Source: Myxococcales bacterium
GTDB lineage: Bacteria > Myxococcota_A > Polyangia > Haliangiales > Haliangiaceae
Assembly: GCA_947483555.1 (NCBI GenBank)
Contig: CANKMW010000007.1
Coordinates: forward strand, 83,515 to 147,514
Reading direction: 5' to 3'
Length of the DNA stretch: 64,000 bases
A program made the translations under genes and the position numbers. This document shows, piece by piece, positions 47,730-63,663 of the stretch (positions are counted from its first letter, which is position 1; every line of letters begins with the position of its first letter). The notes beneath the pieces were generated by a model. The model ran no database searches. It was not told the DNA's origin and saw only the letters and a list, made by a program, of their open reading frames with translations.

Positions 47730-48679
47730 TCCGTCGCGCCATCCCGAGGGGCCGCGGCCTGCTCGCGCTGCTCGCCGTCTTCCCCGGGGGCTCGGTCGCG
47801 CCGGCCGCTGCCGAGGACGTGCTGGCCGCGATCGCGGCGTCCGCTGACGACGTCAAGCAGACCATCCTCGTCGGCCCGTCGGGGCAGGTCTTCGAGCCGG
47901 ACGGCGCCGGCACGTGGACGCGCCGGACCGAGGGTGGCGTCGCGGCCGACGTCCGCGGGGCGGTCGTGGCCGGCACCGGGCTGGTGGTGGCGGGCAAGTC
48001 GGCCCCGCTCTACCGCCGCGATGGCGATCGCTGGACCGCGATGCGCCTCGGCGAGCGCGGCCGCACCGCGATCGGCACCGGCCCGCGCGCCGCGCTGGCC
48101 ATCGGCAAGCTGGTCTTCGTGTGGAGCGGCTCGACGTGGAAGCGCGTCGGTCGGGCGCCGGGCACCGTGACCGCGCTGTGGGCGGCGAGCGAGACCAAGG
48201 TCTTCGCCGCCACCGACGGCGGACTGCTGCGGCTCGCGGGCGGTGCGTTCTCGCCGCTCGGCGCCGGCACGCCGGCGGTGGTCGGATTCGGCGGCGTCAC
48301 CGCGTGGGCGGTCACCGCTGATGGCGCCGCCTTCGAGGTGGCGACCCGGCGCATACATCGCCCTACGGTTGGCGGCCAGGCGATCGTCGTGGGCCTGGTC
48401 ACGGCCACGACGGACTCCGCCTGGGCGCTGGGCACGACCGACGCCGGCCCGGCGCTGGCCCGCTTCCACAAGGGCGCGTGGACCGAGGCGGTCGCCCCAC
48501 CCATCGCCAGCGGCGATGCCCCGATCTCGATCACCGCCGACCGGTCGGGCGCGCTCCTGGTGGTCACCCGAGCGGGAGGGGTCCACGTCGCCGGGCCGGA
48601 TGGCCGCTGGGACGCCGGAACCCGCGTCGACGCGTTGCCCGCGGTACCCGCCGGGCCGGGCCCGGCCCGCGGGCGCTGA
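47726..48679 (+). CDS. secreted beta-propeller-like protein
   Basis: A 317-aa protein with a GTG start overlapping the lipoprotein stop (GTGA). A signal peptide ends near APAAAED. The mature part has several short repeats with a W near the strand end (TWTRR, RWTAM, TWKRV) and phrases such as ALWAASETKVFAATDGGLLRLAGG and SAWALGTTDAGPALARFHKGAWTEA, typical of six- to seven-bladed propellers of the ligand-binding kind. Last gene of the four-gene operon. Function unknown. Confidence 0.7.
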   Translation: MIRRAIPRGRGLLALLAVFPGGSVAPAAAEDVLAAIAASADDVKQTILVGPSGQVFEPDGAGTWTRRTEGGVAADVRGAVVAGTGLVVAGKSAPLYRRDGDRWTAMRLGERGRTAIGTGPRAALAIGKLVFVWSGSTWKRVGRAPGTVTALWAASETKVFAATDGGLLRLAGGAFSPLGAGTPAVVGFGGVTAWAVTADGAAFEVATRRIHRPTVGGQAIVVGLVTATTDSAWALGTTDAGPALARFHKGAWTEAVAPPIASGDAPISITADRSGALLVVTRAGGVHVAGPDGRWDAGTRVDALPAVPAGPGPARGR

Positions 48680-48712
48680 ACCGCGAGAGGGGACGGGAGC
48701 GCCCCCTACAAA

Positions 48713-48741
48713 TTGACGGGTTTGGCCGCAACCGATAACGT
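48713..48741 (+). promoter_or_regulatory. sigma-70-type promoter of the response regulator, start codon at +1
   Basis: TTGACG (48713-48718), a 17-bp spacer and TAACGT (48736-48741). GTG 48748 follows six bases later, so the mRNA would begin at the start codon. A G-run between them could also act as a weak ribosome site. Confidence 0.6.
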
Positions 48742-48747
48742 AGGGGG

Positions 48748-50963
<2,216 letters not shown>

Positions 50964-51003
50964 GCGAGCAGCCGCATCCTACACCGTATAGAATCGGGGC
51001 GTC
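50964..51003. promoter_or_regulatory. 40-bp divergent promoter with two opposed -10-like boxes
   Basis: On plus, TAGAAT (50989-50994) ends nine bases before GTG 51004. On minus, TAGGAT (50981 to 50976) ends 12 bases before the FHA activator ATG at 50963. The two boxes are only seven bases apart, so polymerase binding on one side should hinder the other. Confidence 0.55.
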
Positions 51004-54063
<3,060 letters not shown>

Positions 54064-54105
54064 CGTGCCCGTGCCCGTGCCCAAGCCCGCGTCCGTGCCC
54101 GCCTG
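54064..54105. repeat. GTGCCC microrepeat
   Basis: GTGCCC is repeated three times in a row (54065-54081), with degenerate units to 54100. It fills the gap between the activator stop and the pseudouridine synthase start. No clear hairpin. Confidence 0.7.
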
Positions 54106-55254
54106 ATGGACGACCTCGAGCCCGACGACTCCGACGACGGCGCCGACCGTGATGATGATCCGTCGGGCACCGCCGGGTTCGCGGATCTCGGACCGTGGTG
54201 GTCACCACCGGCCGGCGTCGACCTCGGGACCCGCGCTCACCTCGGCCCCGACGGCGAACCGCGCATCGTCGAGCGGCGCTTCACGGTCACCGACGATCAT
54301 GCCGGCCACCGCCTCGACCACTACCTCAAGCGGATGATCCCGCGGCTGTCGCGAACCCGGGTGCAGGCGATCATCCGCTCCCAGCTGTCGCGCGGCGACG
54401 CCGGCGACCCGCGCCGGTTCCGGACCAGCACCACCGTCGCGGCCGGCGACACCTGGCTCATTCGCCGACCGGCCCGCGCCGAACCGCCGTGCCCGCGCAC
54501 GTTCGGGGTGCTGCACAAGGACGACGCCGTGATGGTGGTCGACAAACCCGCTGGCCTGCCGGTGCACGCGTCGGCGAAGTTCTACTTCAACACGCTGGCG
54601 CGCGTGGTCAGCGAGCGGTTTCCCGATCAACCGTGGCAGATCTGCCACCGCCTCGATCGCGAGACCTCGGGCGCGCTGGTGATGGCGTGCGGCTCGGAGG
54701 CGGGCGCCGCGCTCAAGGGCGCGTTCGCCGACAAGCGCGCCGCCAAGACCTACCTGGCGATCGTTCGCGGCCAACCGCCGTGGCCCGACGCCCGCGACGG
54801 CGACGACGCGACGGCCGCCGAGGTCACGCTCGACTACCCGCTGGCGCTGGCCGGGCCCGGCGACCCCAGTCGACTGCCCGCCGTCCGCATGCTGATCCGC
54901 GACGGTGGCCTGCCGTCGATCACCTGCGTGAGCGTCGTCGAGCGGGTGCCCGGCTACGCGCTGGTCCGCTGCCGGCTGATCACCGGGCGCCAGCACCAGA
55001 TCCGCGCCCACGTGGCGCACGCCGGCTATCCGATCGTCGGCGACAAGCTGTACGGCGCCGGCGAGGACGCGTTCATCGCGTTCTGCGACCGCGGCTGGAC
55101 CCGTGAGCTCGCCGAAGCCGTCGAGCTGCCGCGCCAGGCGCTCCACGCCGCCCGGGTTCGCGTCCCCCACCCGATGCGCGCCGAGCAGCTCGACGTCTCG
55201 AGCCCACTGGCGTGGGATCTGGCCCAGTTCCTCGCCGCCCACCGCACCCGGTGA
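54106..55254 (+). CDS. RluA-family pseudouridine synthase
   Basis: A 382-aa protein: acidic N-terminal extension ([12 protein letters not shown]...), an S4-like RNA-binding segment ([23 protein letters not shown], about 68-90), then the catalytic domain with HRLDRETSG (H181 to G189; D184 is the conserved catalytic Asp), [10 protein letters not shown], and [26 protein letters not shown] near the end. It isomerises specific uridines in rRNA or tRNA. Which site is not readable. The acidic N-terminus is unusual for the family. Confidence 0.92.
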   Translation: MDDLEPDDSDDGADRDDDPSGTAGFADLGPWWSPPAGVDLGTRAHLGPDGEPRIVERRFTVTDDHAGHRLDHYLKRMIPRLSRTRVQAIIRSQLSRGDAGDPRRFRTSTTVAAGDTWLIRRPARAEPPCPRTFGVLHKDDAVMVVDKPAGLPVHASAKFYFNTLARVVSERFPDQPWQICHRLDRETSGALVMACGSEAGAALKGAFADKRAAKTYLAIVRGQPPWPDARDGDDATAAEVTLDYPLALAGPGDPSRLPAVRMLIRDGGLPSITCVSVVERVPGYALVRCRLITGRQHQIRAHVAHAGYPIVGDKLYGAGEDAFIAFCDRGWTRELAEAVELPRQALHAARVRVPHPMRAEQLDVSSPLAWDLAQFLAAHRTR

Positions 55255-55324
55255 CGTGCCGGCTCGGGTCGGCCGCCCGCTCAGTTGCGTGGCGATCCAG
55301 GATACGCTCGGTTCCATGGCCACC

Positions 55325-55330
55325 AGGAGG
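55325..55330 (+). promoter_or_regulatory. consensus Shine-Dalgarno AGGAGG that fixes a TTG start
   Basis: AGGAGG is followed by five bases and TTG 55336. The only nearby ATG in another frame (55318) opens a seven-codon frame. This is one of the few perfect ribosome sites in the window. Confidence 0.7.
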
Positions 55331-55335
55331 TCGAC

Positions 55336-55767
55336 TTGATCAACCGACGCACGATGCTCGAACTCGCAGTTGCCGGTGTCGGCGCCGCCGCGCTCGGCGC
55401 CTGCCTGGGACCCAGAGCCCGTCAGCGCCGCCGTCGGCGCCGCCGGGTTCGCCGCCGGATCCGTCGCCGGATCCGCCGCCGCGCGGTGTGGCGCATGATC
55501 GGCCCGCGCCGGGTGCTGGTAGTTCCGGTCGGGGTCGCCGCCGGCTGGGAGCTCACCGTCGACACCGGCGTGGTCGTCGTCCACGAGGTCCGGCCCGACG
55601 TCGTGATCGTCGTGGATGCCCGTGGCGCCAAGCAGGAGATCCCCATCCAGCGCGAGGACACGCCGGACAACGCTGAGGACCAGCAGGGATCGCAGCTTCC
55701 GGACTCGGACCGCACGACGCCGGCACGCGAGAGCGAGGAGGAGGTCGAGGAGGAAGTCGACGAATAG
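55336..55767 (+). CDS. Tat-like, arginine-rich, charge-segregated protein
   Basis: A 143-aa protein starting at TTG. The N-terminus NRRTMLELAVAGVGAAALGAC has a twin-Arg and a lipobox-like end (C22). It is followed by a strongly basic block of mostly Arg (about residues 27-50), a beta-rich core with VLVVPVGVAAGWELTV, and an acidic tail ending in EEEVEEEVDE. I recall similar uncharacterised proteins in Myxococcota with an Arg-rich block and a VWVVPVGxxxGWEL core. The opposite charges could collapse onto each other or bind a nucleic acid or phosphate polymer. Function unknown. Confidence 0.65.
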   Translation: MINRRTMLELAVAGVGAAALGACLGPRARQRRRRRRRVRRRIRRRIRRRAVWRMIGPRRVLVVPVGVAAGWELTVDTGVVVVHEVRPDVVIVVDARGAKQEIPIQREDTPDNAEDQQGSQLPDSDRTTPARESEEEVEEEVDE

Positions 55768-55912
55768 CTGGTGCTCGGCGCCGCGAGGTAGCCGCCGGCT
55801 GCGGAACGTTCGATCGCTCGCATCCGGTGCGGTGATCGGGCTTGTCTGGATTGGCCCGTCGTGGTAATTGGTCTTACCACTTTCCGAACCCTCCCCCCAT
55901 CCCGGAGTCCCC

Positions 55913-56218
55913 ATGGCGTTCGACCTCGCGGCCTACCTCGAAAAGTACCGGCAGGACCATCAGAACCCGGTCAACAAGGCGCTCCACACGGTCGGCATCC
56001 CGACCATCCTGGCGTCGCTCGTCGTGCTGCCGTTCAACCCGCTGCTCGCCGCCGGCATGTTCGTGTTCGGCTGGATCCTGCAGTTCGTCGGTCACGCGTT
56101 CGAGGGCAAGCCGCCGAGCTTCTTCTCGGATCCGAAGTTCCTGCTCGTCGGCGCGGCGTGGTTCGTGAAGCGGGTGACCGGACGGGGCGCGACCACGCCG
56201 GATTCGACGCCGAACTGA
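55913..56218 (+). CDS. DUF962 (Mpo1-like) membrane protein
   Basis: A 101-aa protein with the DUF962/Mpo1 pattern: LEKYRQDHQNPVNKALHTVGIP, then LPFNPLLAAGMFVFGWILQFVGHAFEGKPPSFFSDPKFLLVGAAWFV. Yeast Mpo1 is an iron-dependent dioxygenase acting on 2-hydroxy fatty acids; its conserved His residues correspond here to those in DH, LHTVG and GHAFEG. Two or three membrane helices. GGAG stands eight bases before the ATG. Stands alone; convergent with the next gene. Confidence 0.85.
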   Translation: MAFDLAAYLEKYRQDHQNPVNKALHTVGIPTILASLVVLPFNPLLAAGMFVFGWILQFVGHAFEGKPPSFFSDPKFLLVGAAWFVKRVTGRGATTPDSTPN

Positions 56219-56239
56219 CCGACCGCCGCGGACACGCGA

Positions 56240-56452
56240 TCAGCGATCCGCATCCGGCGGCGCATCGACGCCGGCGTCGCCGTGCGCTGGGATCGGCAGG
56301 TAGGCTGGCACCCGCTGGGGTCCCGGATCGCGGCCGTAGATCCAGAATCCGAGCACCACGTTGATCAGCATGATCACGACCATGCCGCCGGCGGCCGTCA
56401 TCCAGTAACGAGCGTGCTTGCGCGAGAACGGTCGGGCGCGGTCCTTGGCCAT
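56240..56452 (-). CDS. small single-span membrane protein
   Basis: A 70-aa protein. A basic N-terminus (MAKDRARPFSRKHARYW) is followed by one membrane helix (MTAAGGMVVIMLINVVLGFWIY) and a Pro-rich, Asp-Ala outer tail. Its ATG lies three bases after the SppA-like stop, so it is the second gene of that operon and may assist the protease. No family recognised. Confidence 0.65.
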   Translation of the reverse strand: MAKDRARPFSRKHARYWMTAAGGMVVIMLINVVLGFWIYGRDPGPQRVPAYLPIPAHGDAGVDAPPDADR

Positions 56453-56455
56453 CCG

Positions 56456-58978
<2,523 letters not shown>

Positions 58979-58985
58979 CGCGCGC

Positions 58986-58991
58986 AGCGTA
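58986..58991 (-). promoter_or_regulatory. -10-like TACGCT before the SppA-like gene
   Basis: On minus, TACGCT is followed by seven bases and the ATG at 58978. Confidence 0.45.
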
Positions 58992-59053
58992 GCACCCGGC
59001 CGCGCGCCATCTCGGGCCGGGGCGGAGCCTCGCGTCGGTCCGGCCAGGGCGTG

Positions 59054-59059
59054 TATGAT
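59054..59059 (+). promoter_or_regulatory. -10-like TATGAT before the cNMP-binding gene
   Basis: TATGAT ends six bases before GTG 59066. It supports that GTG as the start and as the likely transcription start. Confidence 0.5.
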
Positions 59060-59065
59060 CACGCG

Positions 59066-59530
59066 GTGTCGACCGCACAGCTGCTGGAGCGCCACCCGCT
59101 CCTGGCTCGCCTGAACGGCGAGCAGCTCGAGCACATCGTGGCCGCCGGCGAGCTCGAGACGTTCGCGCCCGGCGAGGTCGTGGTCGCCGAGGGCAGCCTC
59201 GGCGACGCGCTCTACCTGGTGCTCACCGGTCAGGTGGCGGTGGCCAAGGCCGGTCACGCGCTGGCCCACCTCGGCCCCGGCGAGTTCTTCGGCGAGATGG
59301 CGCTGGTCGAGCCGGCGCCGCGCTCGGCGACCGTGCTGGCCGTCGACCCGTCGTTCCTGTACCGGCTGCCGTACCTGTCGCTCCAGAACCTGTTCCAGAG
59401 CGATCCGCAGGCTGGCAACGCGGTGCTGATCGAGGTCGTGAAGACGCTGAGCGAGCGCCTGCGCCGCGCCAACGCCATGGTGACGTCGGTCGGTGAGCTG
59501 GCCGACTGGCTGGCCGGCTCGCTGGTTTAG
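59066..59530 (+). CDS. cyclic-nucleotide-binding (CAP_ED) domain protein
   Basis: A 154-aa protein consisting almost wholly of a cNMP-binding domain: LARLNGEQLEHIVAAGEL, FAPGEVVVAEGSLGDALYLVLTGQVAV, and the phosphate-binding cassette GEFFGEMALVEPAPRSATV with the conserved Glu and Arg. The C-terminal helix lacks a DNA-binding HTH, so it is a stand-alone sensor, as seen with Myxococcota protein-kinase or motility partners. GTG start. Confidence 0.88.
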   Translation: MSTAQLLERHPLLARLNGEQLEHIVAAGELETFAPGEVVVAEGSLGDALYLVLTGQVAVAKAGHALAHLGPGEFFGEMALVEPAPRSATVLAVDPSFLYRLPYLSLQNLFQSDPQAGNAVLIEVVKTLSERLRRANAMVTSVGELADWLAGSLV

Positions 59531-59733
59531 GGGCCTGGGAATGGCCAACTCGTCCGTCCTCGCGGCCGATCCATCCCCGCTGGCTTCGTTGCTCGTCGGT
59601 CACTTACCGAGGGTAAACTCCACTCCTCGCGCCTCGCCATCAGGGCGCTCGGCCGCGATCACCGATCGATTGTCCATTCCCCAGAGGGTCGCGCCGGTGG
59701 GTCGCTCGAAGATCCGGATGTAGGATGGCCGCG
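59531..59733. other. short intergenic region
   Basis: 203 bp without a supported gene. It contains a TTACC-GAG-GGTAA inverted repeat at about 59604-59616 and a TAGGAT box at the end. Confidence 0.4.
59721..59726 (+). promoter_or_regulatory. -10-like TAGGAT before the SCP2 gene
   Basis: TAGGAT ends seven bases before ATG 59734 and overlaps the alternative ATG at 59725, so it favours 59734. Confidence 0.5.
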
Positions 59734-60336
59734 ATGTCCGCCCTCGTCCGTCCGCCTGCCGACCTGAGCTGCACCGACCTGTTCGCGACCTGGCTGCCCG
59801 CGGCCTTCGCTCGCGCCCGGGCCGCCGGCGCCCATCCGCCCGACGCCGTCATCGCGGTGGTGCTCGACGGCGACGGCGGCGGCGCGTGGACCCTGCGGGT
59901 CGCCAGCGGCGCGCTCGCCGTGACCGACGGCCGCGATGACGGCGCGCTGATCGCGCTGACGCAGACCGTCGCCGACTTCCGCGCCGCGGTCTGGGGTGAC
60001 GGCGCCGCCGCGTCGATGTTGCCGGCCGAGCTCGATCTCGCGGCCGCGATCACCGGCGAGGCCCGGCTGCCGATCACAGCGCTGGCCCGGATCACGGGCA
60101 CGTTGCGCATCGAGATCCCCGGCTTCGCCGACCGCACCTGGGCCGCCGCCGTGACGTTCGGCGGGGCGGCGACACCGTCGGCCTCGGTGTCGGTCGACCT
60201 GCCGACGCTGGAGGCGATCCGCGCCGGCTCGCTGCCGCTTGCCCAGGCGTTCTTCGCCGGCAAGATCGCGGTGACCGGCGACGTGCCGTGGCTGATGCAG
60301 GTCGGCATGAGCGTGGCGGCTGGCGGCCTGGCATGA
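59734..60336 (+). CDS. SCP2 sterol-binding-domain-like protein
   Basis: A 200-aa soluble protein. VDAVIAVVLDGDGGGAWTLRV-type strands and DGALIALTQTVADFRAAVWGDG (about 75-95), then SLPLAQAFFAGKIAVTGDVPWLMQVG at the C-terminus, match the SCP2 pattern (ALI..t..df..l..G......A...GKi.v.Gd). SCP2 domains bind hydrophobic ligands. First gene of a three-gene operon with overlapping ATGA junctions. Confidence 0.7.
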   Translation: MSALVRPPADLSCTDLFATWLPAAFARARAAGAHPPDAVIAVVLDGDGGGAWTLRVASGALAVTDGRDDGALIALTQTVADFRAAVWGDGAAASMLPAELDLAAAITGEARLPITALARITGTLRIEIPGFADRTWAAAVTFGGAATPSASVSVDLPTLEAIRAGSLPLAQAFFAGKIAVTGDVPWLMQVGMSVAAGGLA

Positions 60337-61577
60337 ACCTGGACGCCAGTCTGTTCCTGGCGCTCGCCGTGATGCTGGGCGCCGCCAAGCTGTGCGGCGA
60401 GCTGTTCGAGCGTATCGGCATGCCGTCGGTCCTCGGCGAGCTCAGCGCCGGCATCGTGATCGGCAACCTCGATCTCGCCGGCTGGCACGTGCTCGACGTC
60501 GCGATCAGCGACCCCCAGCTCGCCTTCCTCGGCGAGCTGGGCGTGATCTTGCTGCTGTTCCAGGTCGGCCTGGAGTCGAACCTGGCCGCGATGGCGAGGG
60601 TCGGCAGGGCGGCGCTGGTGGTCGCGTGCGTCGGCGTGATCCTGCCCATGGCGCTGGGCTACGGCCTGCACGCCGCGCTGGCGCCCGACCAGACCTGGCA
60701 CACCCACCTCTTCATCGGCGCCGTGCTGACCGCGACCTCGGTCGGCATCACCGCGCGCGTCTTCAAGGACCTGGGCCGCATCGACTCGCCGACCGGCCGG
60801 GTCGTGCTCGGCGCCGCGGTCATCGACGACGTCCTGGGCCTGATCGTGCTCGCCGTCGTCGTCGGCCTGGTCCACGGCGCCAACGACGGCAAGAGCCTCG
60901 ACGCCATCGCGGTGGCCGTGATCATCGGCAAGGCGCTCGGCTTTCTCGCCCTCGCGATCGCGCTCGGGCCGTGGGTGTCGCGCCGCCTGTACAAGGGCGC
61001 CAGCGCGCTGCGCGTCCGCGGTGTGCTGCTGGCGACATCCTTGTGCGTGTGTCTGGTCGCCGCCTGGTCGGCGCACGCCGTCGGGCTGGCGCCGATAGTC
61101 GGCGCCTTCGCCGCCGGCCTGATCCTCGACGAGGTCACCTTTCACGATCACCTGGCCAAGGGCGACCGACCGCTCGAGTCGCAGCTCGAGCCGATCGGCC
61201 AGCTGCTGACGCCCTTGTTCTTCGTGCTGACCGGTGCCCACGTCGACCTCGGCGCGTTCGGCGACCGCGACGCCGTGGCCATGGCCAGCGCGCTCACGGT
61301 CGCCGCCATCGCCGGCAAGCAGGCGTGCGCGCTGGTCGCGTTCGGTCCCGGCGTCCACCGGCTGTCGGTCGGCTTCGGCATGATCCCGCGCGGTGAGGTC
61401 GGCTTGATCTTTGCGGCCACCGGCGCGTCGCTGGTCCTGGCCGGTCAGCCGGTGGTGCCGGATCGAACCTACGCCGCCATCGTCCTCATGGTGATGTTCA
61501 CGACCCTGGTGACCCCGCCACTGCTGGCCTGGTCGTTGCGGCGCGCGCCGCCCGGCGAGCCCACGGCACCGTCATGA
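60333..61577 (+). CDS. CPA2-family Na+/H+ or K+/H+ antiporter, short form
   Basis: A 414-aa polytopic protein. Motifs: RIGMPSVLGELSAGIVIGN near the start, FLGELGVILLLFQVGLESNL, GAVLTATSVGITARVFKDLG, GAAVIDDVLGLIVLAVV (the unwound-helix Asp pair) and GMIPRGEVGLIFA at the end. There is no RCK domain, unlike the other CPA2 protein in this window (19563). Overlaps both neighbours by ATGA. Confidence 0.93.
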   Translation: MNLDASLFLALAVMLGAAKLCGELFERIGMPSVLGELSAGIVIGNLDLAGWHVLDVAISDPQLAFLGELGVILLLFQVGLESNLAAMARVGRAALVVACVGVILPMALGYGLHAALAPDQTWHTHLFIGAVLTATSVGITARVFKDLGRIDSPTGRVVLGAAVIDDVLGLIVLAVVVGLVHGANDGKSLDAIAVAVIIGKALGFLALAIALGPWVSRRLYKGASALRVRGVLLATSLCVCLVAAWSAHAVGLAPIVGAFAAGLILDEVTFHDHLAKGDRPLESQLEPIGQLLTPLFFVLTGAHVDLGAFGDRDAVAMASALTVAAIAGKQACALVAFGPGVHRLSVGFGMIPRGEVGLIFAATGASLVLAGQPVVPDRTYAAIVLMVMFTTLVTPPLLAWSLRRAPPGEPTAPS

Positions 61578-62113
61578 GGCGCCACGGCCGCGGTCGCGCC
61601 CGGGCCTGGCTCGCGCTCGGGCTGGTCGCGGCGGCCTGTGGCGGCGGCCGCAGCGGCGGTTCATCGACGTCGCCACCGCCGGTGCCGGTCGCGGATCGCG
61701 GCCCGCCGCTGGCGCTGGTGGTCGCCGCGCTCGACGGCGGCGAGATCGACCTGGCCAGCCATCGCGGCCAGGTCGTCGTCGTGCACGTCTTCACGACCTG
61801 GTCGCTGGCCGCCCAGTCCGAGCTCGACGCCTTGTCGATCGCCGACGCCGATCCGGAGGTGGTCGTGATCGGCCTCGCGCTCGATGCCGAGGGCCGCCAG
61901 CTGGTCGCGCCGTGGCGCGCCGGTGCCGGCGTGCGCTATCTGATCGCGCTGGCCGACGACGCCATCCGCCACGGCGCCAGCGGCCTCGGACGGCTGCCCG
62001 CGGTGCCGATCACGATCGTCCTCGATCGCCGCGGTCGCGTGTACACTCGCGTCGACGAGACCCTCGGCCCCGGCCAGCTCGACGCCATCGTCACCGCCGC
62101 TCGCGCCGAGTGA
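61574..62113 (+). CDS. thioredoxin-fold (TlpA-like) lipoprotein lacking CXXC
   Basis: A 179-aa protein with lipobox AAAC (C22), a low-complexity linker, then a TlpA/peroxiredoxin-type fold: EIDLASHRGQVVVVHVFTTWSLAAQSELDAL, VIGLALDA, and PAVPITIVLDRRGRVYTRVDE. The expected WC-x-x-C is W-S-L-A, so no redox disulfide is possible. It may be a chaperone-like or ligand-binding relic. Last gene of the SCP2-antiporter operon. Confidence 0.8.
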   Translation: MRRHGRGRARAWLALGLVAAACGGGRSGGSSTSPPPVPVADRGPPLALVVAALDGGEIDLASHRGQVVVVHVFTTWSLAAQSELDALSIADADPEVVVIGLALDAEGRQLVAPWRAGAGVRYLIALADDAIRHGASGLGRLPAVPITIVLDRRGRVYTRVDETLGPGQLDAIVTAARAE

Positions 62114-62140
62114 GCGCGGCGGTCACGGACACACGATCTC

Positions 62141-62584
62141 TCAGGGGCAGGCCGCGAACGCCGGTAGGGTCACGTCGCCCGAGCCCGCGACGGTCACCGT
62201 GGTGTTGGCGCACAGATCGGGCGTCTGCATGCCCGGCGTGTAGATGCCGGCCGCGACCGCGTAGGTGCCGTCGGTGAACGTGACCTCGGCGCCGAGCGTG
62301 CACGGATTCCCCATCGCGGGCGTCCGCGCGGCGGCCACGAACGAGGCCGGCGAGGTGGTGAGCTGGGCGCAGATCGCGCCCATCGAGGGCCCGCCACCGG
62401 TCGCGGTCACGTTGGCCAGCACGATCTTGCTGGTCGCGCCGGTGATGCTGTTGCCACGGATCCAGACCTGACCGGCCGCAGCGTCGCTGACCGCGGCGGC
62501 GTCGATCGGCGTGCTGCCGCCGTCATCGCCGCACGCCGCCAGCGCGGTCAAGATCGTCATCAATCCAGCGTGCGATCGTGTCAT
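62141..62584 (-). CDS. small lipoprotein
   Basis: A 147-aa protein with lipobox ALAAC (C18), a short Asp/Ala linker and a beta-rich body with three internal cysteines (GAICAQL, GNPCTLG, PDLCAN). No recognised family. Convergent with the preceding operon and divergent from the PEGA gene. Confidence 0.65.
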   Translation of the reverse strand: MTRSHAGLMTILTALAACGDDGGSTPIDAAAVSDAAAGQVWIRGNSITGATSKIVLANVTATGGGPSMGAICAQLTTSPASFVAAARTPAMGNPCTLGAEVTFTDGTYAVAAGIYTPGMQTPDLCANTTVTVAGSGDVTLPAFAACP

Positions 62585-62662
62585 GAGGCCCCCCGGGATG
62601 ATTGTGCGCGCCCGGCCGGCCCGCGGTCCAGCCGATCACCGCGAGGGATCGCGGCTGCGTGT

Positions 62663-62668
62663 TATCGT
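62663..62668 (+). promoter_or_regulatory. -10-like TATCGT before the PEGA gene
   Basis: TATCGT ends eight bases before ATG 62677. No Shine-Dalgarno. Confidence 0.45.
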
Positions 62669-62676
62669 GCCCGCCG

Positions 62677-63663
62677 ATGAGACGCGCCCCGCTGTTGCTC
62701 GCTGCGGTCACGCTCGCCGGCCGCGCCGGCGCCGCCCACGCCGAGGGCGAGCCCACGCCGCCGCAGCACGCGATCGGCGCGATCACCGTGAGCGGCACCG
62801 CCGAGGCGCCGCTGGGCGCCGCCCTGCGAGCCGCCGCCACCGAGGGCCTGACCGCGGGCGGCGCCGCCCTGGTTCCACCCGACACCGTCAGCCGGCTGCT
62901 GGCCGCGATGCCGGAGCTGGCCATCTGCGCCACCGCCGACTGCCACACCCGCCTGGCCAGCGCCGTCGGTGCCACCCGGCTGGTCACGATCGCCATCGAT
63001 GCCAAGGGCGAGCTGTACGCGCTGTCGATCATGCTGCTCGACAGCCGCGGTCGCGCGTTGCGGCGCCGCACCGACGAGTGCGTGGCGTGCGCGGTGCCCG
63101 AGCTGCAGGAGCGCGTCACCGCCGCGATCCGCGACGCGATCAGCGCGATCGCCGACGACACCGTGACCGTGACGATCGAGACCACGCCGCCGGCCGCCCA
63201 GCTGGTGGTCGATGGCGGCGATCGTGGCCCGACCCCGTGGCGGGGCGAGCTGATCGCCGGTCCCCATCAGGCCACCGCCACCGACGACGCCGGGGCGTCG
63301 ATCGCGCAGGAGCTGTTCGTCGAGGCGATTCCCGATCAACGCTTCGCGCTCGTGATCCCGCGCCGCGACGGCGGCCGCCGCCGCTGGGGACGCCTGACCT
63401 ACGTCGCCGCCGGCGCTGGCGCCGCGACGATCGTGGGCGGCATCCTGCTCCTCGGCCTCGACGGCGACGGCAGCTGCGACGCGGCCGGCAGCTGTCCGCG
63501 CCAGTACGAGACCACCGCTGGCGGCGTGCTCACGGTCGGCGCCGGCGTCGCGCTGCTCGGCGCCGCCGGCTGGATGTACTGGCAGGACCGCGGCGGAGAG
63601 CGCTCGCTGACCATCGCGCCGACCGCGGCGGGCGTCTCCGCCTCCTACGCCACCCGCTTCTAG
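62677..63663 (+). CDS. PEGA-domain-like secreted protein with C-terminal membrane segments
   Basis: A 328-aa protein: signal peptide ending near AAHAEG; a first domain resembling the N-terminal region of Myxococcota TPR/PEGA proteins (VPPDTVSRLLAAMPELAICATADCHTRLASAVGATRLVTIAI); a PEGA-like beta domain (TIETTPPAAQLVVDGGDRGPTPWRGELIAGPHQ); then two membrane helices (YVAAGAGAATIVGGILLLGL and GVLTVGAGVALLGAAGWMYW). PEGA domains are thought to bind surface polymers. Similar in plan to the TPR gene at 24664. Confidence 0.8.
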   Translation: MRRAPLLLAAVTLAGRAGAAHAEGEPTPPQHAIGAITVSGTAEAPLGAALRAAATEGLTAGGAALVPPDTVSRLLAAMPELAICATADCHTRLASAVGATRLVTIAIDAKGELYALSIMLLDSRGRALRRRTDECVACAVPELQERVTAAIRDAISAIADDTVTVTIETTPPAAQLVVDGGDRGPTPWRGELIAGPHQATATDDAGASIAQELFVEAIPDQRFALVIPRRDGGRRRWGRLTYVAAGAGAATIVGGILLLGLDGDGSCDAAGSCPRQYETTAGGVLTVGAGVALLGAAGWMYWQDRGGERSLTIAPTAAGVSASYATRF

